Shown here piece by piece: positions 13,095 to 24,485 of a DNA stretch of 64,000 nucleotides. The stretch comes from Hansfordia pulvinata (taxonomy: Eukaryota > Ascomycota > Sordariomycetes > Xylariales), in contig BJKQ01000006.1 in assembly GCA_006538405.1 (NCBI GenBank), positions 2,007,001 to 2,071,000 of the forward strand, given 5' to 3'. The stretch's first letter is position 1. Each line of letters opens with the position of its first letter. Made by a program: the position numbers and the translations under genes. The notes under the pieces were generated by a model, which saw nothing but the letters and a program-made list of their open reading frames with translations, did no database searches and had not been told where the DNA came from.

Positions 13095-14334
13095 GACGGA
13101 CCGAGCAATCAGACTCTTCAGGGTGAAGACGTGCCTACGGGTAGGTGTGTGTGTGTGTGTTTGTGAGATGTCAAACAGCGTGGCTCGGGAAGTTGTTGCA
13201 TCGAGCAAGTCGCTGGGCGCCAGCTACCTTTAACAAATAGTCGCCTCCAAATCCCCCCCATCCCTCCGAGAAAGCCATCAAGGTGCTGGACGCCATTCAA
13301 TCAAGTATACACGAGAGAGAGAGAGAGAGGGGGGGGGGGGGGGAGAGAAAAACCCCAGTCGTGAAATCTTTGCCACTGGTATTTGTAAGAAAAAAAAAAA
13401 GGACCCGTGCTTTCCGTTAGTTCACAGCCAATTCCCGCGTGGAAGCGCAAGATGACCACTCTCATGACAAATTGGTCGGCGCAGAAACGTTGAAGGATCC
13501 CGCTGACTGTCGGCCACCAGCACCGCCGGCCGCGGAGTTTGCCTCGAGGTTAAGGCATGTATGTGGCCGTGGCCTGTCACTCGGGCGACAACTCTCCACT
13601 TGATGGCTTACGAGTATCACTGCGGAAGCAAGGGTAAAGTCTTGGGAGGTGAGACTTAGTTCGCCGCGCCCCATGGAATAAGTGAGCGTCAGCCACACAC
13701 AGGGCTGGTTCGCCACCAAGCGGACTCGCCACTTTGGCCCCATCCTGTGCCACTCGCCGCCTACTCTACTCTGCCACTTGGCGCAGGCGTTGTTCCGCGG
13801 GCTATGTGCCCCCTTTGAGAAGCCCGACCAAAGGAGACCAGAAGCCGACAAAGTGGCGCGTGCCGAGGAAGGAGAAGTCGCAATGCTGAGAGCCGGCGGA
13901 TCTTGGGTCCAGCTCACAGAGCCCCACCGCTCAGGGACTTCTCCCAAGAGCCCACGGGTGACGACGACATGTGCCCCCACCATGATGTTGTGTGGCTCGT
14001 GAGACCCCGATGGGATGGATGCCTCTGTGATCACTGTCTCGCTCGAGCGCGATGCGTTTGCTGCCGCAGCACCGGCATGTCCCCGTGCTGCGGTGGCAAG
14101 CCCGACGTCCCCGGGGGGGGGGGGGGGGGGGGGCCTCACGCACGACCAACACCCGTTCCCGAGGCCGCGCGACAACCAGACAGAACACCCGTCTTCCGTA
14201 TCCCGTCTTTCGTCTTTCGGGACCCGGAATACCAGAAAGGTGACGGACGCGGCTGGTTGCTACGAGGCCGCGGCGCAAGCGAATACCGTCACGCCCTCGA
14301 AACGCCAGAGACCAATGTGCAAGAGAGGGTTTCG

Positions 14335-14365
<31 letters not shown>

Positions 14366-15666
14366 GAGGGAAAAGTCTTGACAACCCCGGACACACGAGA
14401 AGGGCGGGGCAGACAGGCGGAGATAAACGGAGAGAATAGAGGGCAACACCATGACGCATTCCACCCTCCCCGAGATTCCCCGAGCCGTCACAGGGCGAGC
14501 CTCGCTCGACCCGCGCGAGCTTCGCGCCGTCCCTCCCGCGGAGGGCCCCGGCCGACCCGGAGCCGCTGTCGAGGGTTGCCCGAGCCCGGCTCTGAGGCTG
14601 CCCGGCTCCGCCCCCCTAATTACAAAGTGTCAAAGTGTCGGACGGGGGGGGGGGGGGGGTATTTACTAGACGGTCGCAACGTCAGGAATCACCTCGGGCC
14701 ACCCTTATAGTCTCAACGATGAAGAGCCACACTCAAAGGTTGTGTATATTGGTTCTCGCCCCAGGCCAATCGTGAACGAAACAAGATAGAAACAGACACG
14801 AAGCCACCTACACAGCCGGCAACTCACCAAGCCCAAAGCAGTCCCGTTACCATCTGAAGTATGTCCAAATACTACCTGCGTAACGCGGCGCAGGGGAAAG
14901 AGAACATGACCTAATAACGGCGAAGACTACAACACCACGCAGGAAAAAAGGGGGCCAGCAGACGTGGTCGGCGCGTTGGACTATACGAGCGGCCCGCCCT
15001 ACTCGCAGACTCCCGAACCCCGTTGGCCGAGCCTCTCCGGGTCGTCGGCTACAGAAGAGAGGAGGGGGAAGGGGGACTCGCGCCCGAGGCGACGGCCCGG
15101 CGAGAGACCAAGGCCGCAGCGCCGGCTGAGCCGGAAGTCGTAGCGGCCGGAGTGCAGGCACTGGAAGATGGGACATGACATACGAGTAATAACAGGGCAG
15201 ACTCGTCAGAGTGGGGAGAAAGAGGGCTCACCCCGACGGCACAGACGCGCTGGCTGCGAGTCCGGGGATCGCCGGGCCCCGCGGCGGGTGACGGCATCGA
15301 TAATCTCGTATTCTACACGCGTCGGCCAGCCGGCTAGCTTCAGCGCAAACCATCACGAGAGGGATGTCGACGATGTGGGGGGTGAGTGCGTGGGCCAAGT
15401 TAGAGACCGTGGATGAGAGACCTCGTGTTGAGAGGGAGCGAGCGGACGGGCACAGCGCTGGCGAGCTCTGGAGTTGGAGCTAACAGCATAAGAATGCGGA
15501 CGTTGCGCTGTTGCTGTAGCTGTTCTCATTCTCTCTCGGGATCCAGAACCATCATCGCACTCTTCAAATCCAACTCAACCAGCTCTACTGACGGAGGAAA
15601 ACAAAATACCCAAGGCCCCAAGCCCATCTCCTCCATCTTGAGCCCACCCCAGCACGCAAAGACACC
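13095..15666. other. Divergent intergenic region between lipase and six-cysteine secreted protein
   Basis: It should hold both promoters. It contains a GT tract (about 13147-13161), a GA tract ending in 15 G (13316-13343), poly-G at 14113-14133 and 14644-14659, and a 27-base poly-A at 14336-14362. No open frame shows recognisable domains or a consistent coding bias. Confidence 0.65.
14336..14362. repeat. 27-base poly-A tract
   Basis: An uninterrupted A run in the middle of the divergent intergenic region. There are no flanking target-site duplications or upstream gene-like sequence to support a retroposed mRNA tail. Confidence 0.85.
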
Positions 15667-16280
15667 ATGTACTTCAGCAAAGCCGCCTCCGCCGCCGTAG
15701 CCGCCACTCTAGCGATCGGCACCCAGGCCGCCGCCGCCGTGCAGCCCCGGCAGACCGCCAGCCCCGGCCCGGACCCGATGTACGGCGAGTTCCGCATCTT
15801 CGGCGTCGCCGGCTGCCAGAACGAGAACGAGGGGTACTGGAAGATCAGCGAGTCGGACGCCAACCTCTGCAAGCCGATGGACATCTCCGGGCCCAACCCG
15901 GGCGTCCTGTCCGTCGAGCTCCAGGAGGTCACCGTCGCCGGGCGGTACTGCGGCCGTGAGTCGTTTGCCCCCTTCCCAAGCCTCCCTCACCCAGCCCCCC
16001 TTCTCCCTTTCCAGTCTGCAGCCAGATTCCAGCGCGACTGGTTGTAGTCGGCGGAGACCGCAAGACCTCCGCAAACAGCCATGTGCTGCGATAACAGAAG
16101 CTGACATTCGATATTCGTTCAGTCTTCGTCTACACCGACACCGCCTGCACGGAGCAGGCCCACGCCGTCAACCTCAACAGCTGCGTCAACGGGCTTCTCG
16201 CCGACGGCCAGCCCGGCACGACGAACCCTTCGGCCGTCGCTGTTGGCTACAAGTCCTGGAAGTACGACTGCCACCACTGA
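15667..16280 (+). CDS. Small secreted protein with six cysteines
   Basis: Exons 15667-15955 and 16123-16280 are joined across a 167-nt intron (GTGAGT donor, CTGAC branch site, TTCAG acceptor). They encode 148 residues. The start context ACACCATG is good, and an Ala-rich signal peptide covers about residues 1-24. The mature part contains Cys50, 68, 95, 105, 117 and 146, an even number that suggests three disulfides, and ends in WKYDCHH. A Gln-Pro-Arg-Gln stretch near residue 28 could be a propeptide cleavage site. The splice junction restores the frame exactly and both exons have strong C/G third-position bias, so the model is solid. I do not recognise the fold. It resembles effector-like or cell-surface small secreted proteins only in general features. 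Confidence 0.75.
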
Positions 16281-19200
16281 CAAAGATGTCGCTCGTCCCT
16301 TCGTCCCTGTGGGGGTCATTGGGCTGGCTAGTAGCATGAGACGACACCCGCCAGCAGCCTGCGGGTTCAGCACATTGTTTGCGGTTCTTCCAGTTTCTCT
16401 TCTGTTTCATTCTTCCGCGCAGTTGTTATCTCAATCTGGAGTTATCGTTCAAGACCCAGCAATGCTCAGACTCGAATGCTGTAGCCTCGAGTGTCGGAGA
16501 GCGGCTTGTTGCGCGCTCCGCTGTGTTGGGCAAGTCTTGGCGTTGCTGGCATTCAACTCGAACGATTCCATAAGCGCCGATGCTATATTGGAATCAGTCC
16601 TCATCTGTTTAGTTCATGGCATGGTGATACGAACAAAGTAGTTTCTTGCCTACCAGAAGCGGCGCTCAAGCGAGCCTTTGCACTCCATTGCCGCTGCCAG
16701 CTTGAAAGCCATAGGACCGTCGACGAGCCGCGCCAGGGCGGCAGTGACAGTGAAAGTGACAGTGACAGTGACAGGGGCAGACGGCGGCATTGGGCCGTGG
16801 AGACTTGGCACCAGCCACTCGCCGAACGTGTGGGGGAGTGCGGGCAACCGCGCGCAAGAAGCCGTCGCGCTACGGCCCGAACGCCCCCCAGCCAGTCATC
16901 AGTACCTTAGACGTGCTTATTAGCCTCGCTCCGCCGCTAATACTGAAAGCCACGAGCGACCAGCCACCTGTGTGTGAAGTGTGAAGGGCTTTCTGCTTTC
17001 AGCGTTCAGGCGTTCGCTCCTAAATGTTCTTGTTCTTGTTCTGGCTCTAGAGGAAGCGCCACATGAAAGATCAAGAACAAAGGGTTGGATGACTGCAAGG
17101 TGCAACTATTGCATACCTATCTTGATGAACTACTGCCGGTGCGTTATGCTGAGTGCTCGCAGCTGAGGATCCCCAAGTGGGCACGCCAGCTGCTTTGCTA
17201 CGCTGCCTGCGACTCGGAGCAACAGATGACCATTCCATCGTAGCCCGACATGGAGGGGTATGGGCATCTAGAGACTCACGAGTTGTAAAAGGAGGACTGT
17301 GAGAGGACCAACAAGTCGCAAAGCTGCCCCAGCTGCGCGCGAATAGCGACTCTAGAAAGGGGAGGAGGTCGGTGTTGGCTTGCAAAGTCCCACAGCTAAA
17401 GAGGGGCATTGCAGAACTAACACCAGATAGGGGCTGGTGCGCTGGCCACGTCTGGCGGTGCCGTGGAGTACGAGTACTCGTGGAGTGCTGGCCTGCAGCA
17501 GCCGCTGATCGCCAGGGACCTTGCCCCGCGAGATTGCAGGCCCTGACCATGCAGCCGCGGGCCGCACCTAGCATGCCGTGCGAAATGTTGCCATAGGTTG
17601 GGCTGTGAGGGTCGATATTGTTGCAGATGCCGTGCTGGTGGTGCCTGACGATACGACAAGACCGACTTGACCTTCAAGTCGCTGTCCACTGACTACACAT
17701 CTTGCGCACAGCCCGCGCCTCGCCGCCCGTCACGGGCAGTGAAGCCATGACATGCTGTTCCGCGGGCAACTCTGCTTACTCGGGAGGACCGTGTTGGGTT
17801 ATTTTTCAGGGCCAAGCCCACTGAAAAAGCCAGGCATGTAAGTTGCGGTGTGGTTTTGCCTTTCGGGAGGCGGGAGCTGCACGGCCGTTTCCCGCAGGCC
17901 GGATGGGGCTCGAGTCGGAATGGCTGGGCTGGGACGAAAGTCGGTGAAGCGATGGCGGCGGCGATGGAGACTGCAGGAGCCATGTCGACGCTTGTCACTC
18001 TACTCGAGCAGCTGCTTCTCTCCATGCGCGAGATGCACGACCATGAGCCGTCGTGCAGCCACGTGTCCGACGCAGACCCATCGGCCACCTGTGCTGGCTC
18101 GTGGCAAGGCCTCTGGCACGGGCAGTCTCCAGAGATAGTAGGACGACCAGCGTGGTAGCAAATGAGCTGTGTCGTCGAATCTGCCGCGATAGCTCGGAGT
18201 CGAAATCGGCGCGCGAGCTGAGTCACAGGGCGAGGCTGTGCGATTGGTTCTATTCGTAGCGTCCGTGGACGTTGAGGTCCGGTCGACTGATGACAGCCGG
18301 ACCTGGCATCGGATCACCAGCAAGGTTGTGCCCTGTGTATAGCTGAATTCGTGCCGCGGCTGGGAGACGAGTAATAAGTTATCGCTTTGCCATGTGCTTG
18401 CACGCTTCTCTCGCGGACGGTACTCCACTTTGTCAACCGCGTACTCGTAAAGAGTCGATACTCGTCGGCATCTATCCGTCGTCGATATTCGCAGGCGGCA
18501 CCGGGAGCACAGACTCGCAAGTCGAAAGAGACGAAGGCGAAGAGACGTTTCAGAAGCTGCAGCTTCCGCGCACGCCCGTTGCCCGCTGATCAGAGGAAGG
18601 AATGGAAGACAGTAATAAGTTGTGATCTGCCCTGCGCTGCTCGGCTCTGCTGCGGCCAGTCCGAGGGTTGTTTGGATGTGCGGTGTTGAAGCCGCAGAAG
18701 CGGTGGCGACGGCACAGGACAGTGGAGTTCCAGATGGACTGTGCGAGCGCTCCTCGCTGGGCCTACGCTGGGTGAAGGCACAGTGCTTTGACCGTGCGAG
18801 GGTAGCTGCGACAGGGTTCGTAGCTCGAGGTACAGTACCTGATCGAGCGCAACGGGCCGCTAACCCGAAAGGGAACCCGCGCGCCTGCAGGATTCACCGA
18901 TCTACGGACGCACTCTGGCTCTGGGTGGAAGTCGCGGTCCACGGCCGCCACGGGGCCACGGAGGGGCGGGCCCGGCCGCTCAACAATGGACGACAGCGGC
19001 GGACAGCGACCAGCCCGGCCCAATTAACCCAACGTCTCTACCCCGTGCCATCACATTAAACGCTGCCCCATAAACCGGAGGGTTGGGTCGGTCCATACTC
19101 GTACCTACGGGGAGATAGCGGCAGGCAGTCATCAGCTCCTACCACTGGCAATGGAAACTGGACTGGCTGTGCGTTAGTAATTATGTTGTACTGACAAAGT

Positions 19201-19926
19201 ACGGGTACCGCGCGCGACGCAGGGAAAACTTTGCACCCCCGGTTCTCCTGCAGACGGCCATCTGGCCACCGCCCCCGGGCCTCCTTCCCCCCCGTCGGTG
19301 GCAGGTACTGTTTACGCCCGCGCATGTACCTACACATCGTACACCGCATCGTGCTCAGGTCGGGTCGGGTGCGGAGCCCCTCGTCCAGCCCTGGTCATAA
19401 GTGAGAAAATAAAGAAGGGGCAGGACCCGGCCGCTCGAACGTTTCGAGTCGCATCTGCCCCGAATCGGTCGAGTCCTGTCTCTTTCGCGCCTCGTCGTCG
19501 TCCTCTTCTGGTCGACCGCTGCTCCGCCGCCCACCCTGCCACCGATCTCCAGACAGCTAACCGCCTACCCGCACTATTTACACCCTCAACTGCTCCCGCA
19601 GCTCTTGCAATAGCATCTCGCGCTATTGCCAGGTTGTCGTGCTCCAGGCCGCCCCAACTCGCCCCAGCGCCGCCAAATTACCCGCCCCAGCTTTTACACG
19701 CCTTGTTTGCTTTTTGGCGCTTGTCAACCTCGAGCCTTATCTCGCCCAGACGTCACCTCGCCCTGATCCCATCCCACCTTACTTACGCCTGCGCGCCTCA
19801 CCCATCGCCTCTCTGCCTGCCACAACGCCTGCAAGCTTGATCCCGGCTCGACCACGCCAGGAACATCCCCCCCCTCTCTCCGACCTCAATCCCGACTTCA
19901 CCTTTGATTCCGGCTCAAACCCCCCC
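16281..19926. other. Intergenic region, no clear gene
   Basis: Open frames up to about 180 codons occur (for example near 17.1-17.6, 17.7-18.2 and 19.3-19.8 kb), but none has domain motifs or a steady third-position bias. GTGACA/GTGAAA hexamers repeat at about 16743-16772. ACTCGTA/TACGAGT words occur near 17469, 18444 and 19097. The last 350 bp before 19927 are pyrimidine-rich and probably contain the leader of the next gene. Confidence 0.6.
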
Positions 19927-21217
19927 ATGGCCTGGGCCCTTCCCGACTGGCGGGACCTTCCAGCGGCCCTGGGCCGCAACCCTCCGCCGCCCGCCGTCCC
20001 CGTCGCGCCCATGGACAGACGCGCTTCGCCCGCTCTCGCCGCCTACTACGCCTCGGCAGCCTCGGCCGCTTCGGGCGCCGGCACCTGGACTTGGCCCGAC
20101 AGCGTCCCCTTCAGCTTGCCCTACTGGAGCGACCAGTCGCAATTCGCGCCCATCGCCCTGGCCGTCGTCCTCTCCCTCGTGCTGTCCTGGCTGCTGCTCC
20201 CTCGCCTCTTCCGCCAGGACCGCGATGCTCTCAACAACCTTCGCAGGGGCCTCGCCCAGCTGACCGACACGGTCTCCGACAGCTTCCGCCGCATCGACGT
20301 CAAGGCCGTCGACCAGGAGGCCATTGAACAGGTCCGCCACCGCCTGGTCCAGCGCATCGAGTCGCTCGAGGAGACTCTGCGCCGACGCGCCCTGGAGACC
20401 GAGGCCAGCGACAGCGCCCGCAAGGCCCTCGCCCGCCGCGTCGACTCTCTCGAAGCTGCCCTGCGGTCGCGCGACGCCGACCACGAGGCCCTGCAGAAGC
20501 TGCTCGAGCAGCGCCTGGCTGCCCTTGAGAACGGCATCCACGTCCTGGACGGGCGCCAGCTCGACCAGGAAGCCGCCAACGTCTCGCACCGGGCTGTCGC
20601 CATGCGCGCCGAGTCTCTCGAGGAGCACGTCCGCACCCTCGACTCCCAGACTGCCGTCCTCCTGGCCGCTGCCGACAGCGGCTCGGACGCCGTCAAGAGA
20701 CTGCAACACCGTGTTAGCTTGTTGCCCCGCGAGAACCGTTACCGCGCCCTGTCCCGCGTCTGGGACAAACGCCTGCGCACTCTGGAGTGGAGGATTGAGA
20801 AGTGAGTCTTGCCCCCCTGCCCTGTCAACCTCATCATTCAGACCTCTAACCGCGTCACTGAACAGAACCCGCCGCGTTTGCGAGGACCGCGTTGACGCCA
20901 TGCGGCCCATGACGCCCGGCAGCATGGCTTCGACCAGGGTCACCCCTCAGCCGGAACTGTCCATGTCTTCGATCGACATGCAGGAGACCGTTCCCCCCTC
21001 CCTGATGCCCGGCAGCCCGTCTTCGGATGGCACCCACACCCTGCTGAACGAGTTTTCGCCTGTTACCACGCCCTCCTCGCTCAGCCGCCGCCCAACCTAC
21101 AGGTCCCACCAGCGCTCTCTGTCTGTCATCGACAGCCCGCGTGCTTCTCCGACCATGACGAAGCACAAGACGCGCGAGTCGCCCCCCAAGTGGACCAACT
21201 ACTACAAGAACACGTGA
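19927..21217 (+). CDS. Single-pass membrane protein with long coiled coil, function unknown
   Basis: Exons 19927-20801 and 20866-21217 are joined across a 64-nt intron (GTGAGT donor, AACAG acceptor) and encode 408 residues. The open frame continues upstream, but the first ATG is at 19927. Residues 1-70 are rich in Pro and Ala. About 75-95 form one hydrophobic helix (ALAVVLSLVLSWLLLP). Residues about 99-290 are a charged heptad-rich segment with four related blocks (RIESLEETL, RVDSLEAAL, RLAALENGI, RAESLEEHV) spaced 25-31 residues apart. The tail is Ser/Pro-rich with likely phosphosites and ends in a Trp-Thr-Asn-Tyr-Tyr motif. It lacks an obvious signal peptide, so the topology is uncertain. 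I do not recognise a named family. It could be an organelle-tethering or septation scaffold, which is speculation. Confidence 0.8.
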
Positions 21218-22327
21218 GACACGATTTGCACGAATTGATGAGCCAAGCCCCGCATGCGGGCTGAAGAGTGATGTTGGTGACGGAGAAAAGAAGTTGATTG
21301 ATGAGTTTCATGTCAAGGATACGAGAGTTTTTGATTTCATGCATCCCGCTGAGGGAGGAGCTTCTGGAGTTTTCATGAATCATGTGATGCGTTTGCGTCG
21401 AATCTCAGAAAGAGAAGGGGGTCATGTTGGTTCTGTCTTGCCTGTTTTTGCTGAACTCCTGTAACATATTATGAAGCTGTGGTGGCGAGTTTGAGGCCAA
21501 GGCCTTTGAACAGCGGAGGCTCGGCAGTCTGGGGCGATGAGGGAAAGGGGTGGCTTCTATTGTCTTGAGATTGCCGATGCGCGTCTTTCTCTCCCCTTTT
21601 CCTCTCCCCGCCCTGCCCCTCCAAGCCGCTTTCACGAATGTTGAGATTTGTCTTTTCCGCATCATGTTTCCCCCCGACACATACTTTGGCGTTTGGACAC
21701 ATATACATGGTACCGGTGTTTGGGGTCTATTCCGAAGCGCTCTTGTAGCGCTCTTGTGTCTGTTGAATTTTTTTGTGTCTCTTGTGAGAGACCAATTCTT
21801 GTATTCTTTTTACAGCGTCGCAGGCAGACGGCCGCGGCCTGACGGGCTTTTTTGTGTAGATCTCACAACATGCCGCCCTCCCGCGTGGGGATGGGGGAAA
21901 ATGCCAAAAGTATTCTCGGGCTCCGCGGAGCGTCGCCCAGGTTTCCCACCGCACCACCAATTGCCGCCTTGTCGCATTCGCGAATGTGAAGACGTCGAAT
22001 GTCAAATTGTTGTCCTCGGGACAAGATGCGTAAGTCGTTACTATGTACAGGTCGGCCATTGAGACGTTGAGGTGCTAGATACAGAGCGCGTTGGCGAGGC
22101 GGCCGGATCGCCCTGACCCCGGGCCCAGATCCATCCATACACGCCTCCCTCCCGTCTCTCCTTTTGGCCAGTCTTTCTTCCCGTCCATATACATTCCATC
22201 TGCGTGACTCCTCCAATCCGCCCTTGTTCCTATTTACTAGTCTTTGTTTCTTTTCTTTTATCTCTTCTTCTTCGGTTTTTGCTCCTCCTCCTCCTCCTCC
22301 TCCTCTCTTTCCGTCTCCCCGGCATCC
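21218..22327. other. Convergent intergenic region with two 3' UTRs
   Basis: It lies between the stop codon of the coiled-coil gene and the 3' end of the P450 gene. No gene is seen. It is relatively T-rich on the plus strand and presumably carries the polyadenylation signals of both neighbours. No standard signal can be assigned with confidence. Confidence 0.65.
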
Positions 22328-23631
22328 TCACCACCCGTCCAGGGGGGTGACGCGCAGGTGCATGCCGTTGGCGGGGCGGGCGGTGATGCCGCCCTTGATG
22401 AGGATGTTGCGCTCGTCGCGCTCGGCCTCGTTGGCCAGGTCGAAGGCGAAGCGGCCGGCCCAGCAGGCGACGAGGCAGGCGAACTCGGCGCGGGCGAAGG
22501 ACTGGCCTATGCAGCCGCGGGGCCCGTGGAGGAAGGTCATGAAGGCGTAGTTGCTGGAGGCGCCGCCGTTGTTGTTCGCCGTTGTCGTTGTCGTCTTGGC
22601 GGAGGCATTGGGGCTGGGGGGTGGGGAGGTGCTGCTGCTGCTGCTGCTGCTGCTGCTGGCCAGCCACCTCTCGGGCTTGAACTCGTGGGCGTCGGCGCCC
22701 CACAGCTGCTGGCTGTGGTTGACGGCCCAGGGGAAGAGCATGACGCGGGTGCCCTCGGGGATGGGCAGGCCCTGGATGGAGGCGCCGGGGCCGGCCTCGC
22801 GGAGGGTCATGGGCACGGGGGCCCACAGGCGCAGGACCTCGCTGCACACGGCCTGCAGGTAGGGGAGGTTGTCGATGTCGAGGCTGGTGGCGTCGCGGGG
22901 GCCGCCTTCGTCGTCGCCCTCGTCCCCAGGAGAGAGCGGGGGCAGGGAGGAGCGGACCTCGGCGCGCAGGCGCTCCTGGACCTCCGGGTGGCGCGCCAGC
23001 ATGTAGGCGGCCCAGGTCAGGCCGGAGGCGGTGGTCTCGTGGCCGGCGGCCAGGAAGGTCATGAGCTGGTCGACCAGGTTCTCGTCGGAGAAGGAGCCGC
23101 TCTCGAGGGCCACGGTGAGGATGTCGAGGTCCTCCTTTGCCCTCTTCCCCTCCTCCTCCTCCTTCTTCTGGTGCGCATCCTTCTCTGCCTCTTCTTCCCC
23201 TCCCGACTGTTGTTGTTGTTGCTGATGCTTCTCCTTCTGCTGCAGGCGGGCCTTCTTCTCGGCGATGAGCTCGCGGCACCGGGCGCGGATCAGCTGGGCG
23301 GCCTGGTTGATCTCGCTGTTGCGCTCGAAGGGCAGGCGGGTGTAGAGCCAGGAGGGCAGGACGAGGGAGATCATCTGCAGGCGCTGGGAGGAGGGGGAGG
23401 GCTTGACGATGCGCTCGTAGGTGCGGGCCAGGTCCGAGTCCGGGTCGGCGATGGAGCCGAACTCGACGCCCATGCCCGCGGTGCCGATGATGTCGAGCGT
23501 CGCACGCGAGGCCCAGCTCATGACCTCGAGGGTGGCGGTGCGGCTGCTGCTGCTGCTGCTTCTGCTGCTGCTCCCCGGCTTCTCCTCCTCCTCCTCCTTC
23601 TTCTGCTCGTCGTCCGCGACGCCGGCTTCGG

Positions 23632-23666
<35 letters not shown>

Positions 23667-24485
23667 GCCTGGTCCGAGGCCGCTACGAGCGAGTCGACCT
23701 CACGCGTCATGGCTTCGGTGCACTGGCGGGCCTTGCGCCAGAAGGTCGGGTAGAGGTCCTTGACGTGGCGGAAGGCGAAGGCGGGCATGAGGCTCTTGCG
23801 CTGGAACTTGTGCTGCTCGCCCTCGGCCAGCAGGACGCCGACGCCGAGGGTGCGGGACAGGGCCTCGGTCATGATGGGGGGCTTGACGAATTGGTAGCTG
23901 CTGGTGACCATGACCTCGGACAGGGCCTTGGGGGAGACGACGACGACGCGCTCCTGGTTGAAGATGCCGCGGTAGCGGATTAGGCCGTTGTGGTGGAGCG
24001 AGTTGACCCTGCAAAAAGTGACAAAAGGAAGGGGGGGACGATGTCAGTTCAATGTCTCGGCCGGAGGGCTCCGGAGGTCCGCAGTCACGGGCCGGAGCTG
24101 GGGCCGGAGCCGGAGCGGGGCCGGGTCACAGGGGTTCGGAGGTGGGAGGTGGGTCAAGGTCAAGGTGATTATGATGACTGTGAAAAGGGGAAAAGGGTCT
24201 GTCTCACCATTCTCTAGCTGGGAGGCCCGTAGGCTCGCGCGCCAGGCGGGGGAATTGGCCCAGCAGCCAGTGGTTGTCCGTGGGCTCAGGCAGGCCGCGC
24301 AGGGGCGACAGGTAGATGGGGTAGAGGAAGATGGACCAGACAGTGTAGCCGGCGGTCAGGACGGCAAAGGCGGCGGTGAAGGCGACAGCGAAGAAGTAGA
24401 GGGACCATTGGGGCTGCCGCGAGGCGGCCAGGTAGGCGGCCAGCAGCGAGGCCGCGCCGATGGGCTTCCACACGCCCATGGCCAT
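22328..24485 (-). CDS. Cytochrome P450 monooxygenase with low-complexity insertions
   Basis: Exons on the minus strand are 24485-24208 and 24008-22328, separated by a 199-nt intron (GTGAGA donor, TTTGCAG acceptor). Together they encode 652 residues. An N-terminal membrane segment covers about 27-57. The P450 core has the I-helix oxygen-binding motif AAGHETT (about 413-419), ExxR as EVLR (483-486), PERW (538-541) and the heme-binding loop FLHGPRGCIG with Cys592 as the heme ligand. It is an ER-anchored class II enzyme that would need a separate reductase. It is about 120-150 residues longer than usual because of poly-Gln (about 208-218), Glu/Ser-rich (about 228-248), Gln/Glu/Lys-rich (about 345-384) and Ser/Thr/Asn-rich (about 544-578) insertions encoded by trinucleotide repeats. 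The substrate is unknown. No other biosynthetic genes are adjacent, so a secondary-metabolite cluster is not supported here. Confidence 0.95.
23638..23666. repeat. CTG/CAG repeat coding poly-Gln in the P450
   Basis: About ten CTG units on the plus strand, read as CAG on the coding strand. Related CTG runs at about 22630-22655 and 23545-23570 encode poly-Ser in a shifted phase. Confidence 0.85.

Noticed and set aside
14336..14362. Poly-A tract as the tail of a retroposon
   Set aside because: No reverse-transcriptase-like sequence, gene-like sequence or target-site duplication flanks it. Other homopolymers of similar length are scattered through the window.
17848..18158. Possible transcription-factor fragment with a leucine-rich segment (LLEQLLLSMREMHDHE)
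   Set aside because: The segment is short, has no zinc-cluster cysteines, has no consistent coding bias on either side and has no splice-compatible extension.
22244..23983. A 579-codon plus-strand open frame antisense to the P450 gene
   Set aside because: It mirrors the P450 coding strand. The frame stays open because of GC-rich codons and CTG repeats, and its translation is low-complexity Gly/Ala/Leu with no motifs.
22328..24485. A secondary-metabolite cluster around the P450
   Set aside because: No polyketide synthase, peptide synthetase, terpene cyclase or tailoring enzyme lies near it in the window. A single P450 is not evidence of a cluster.
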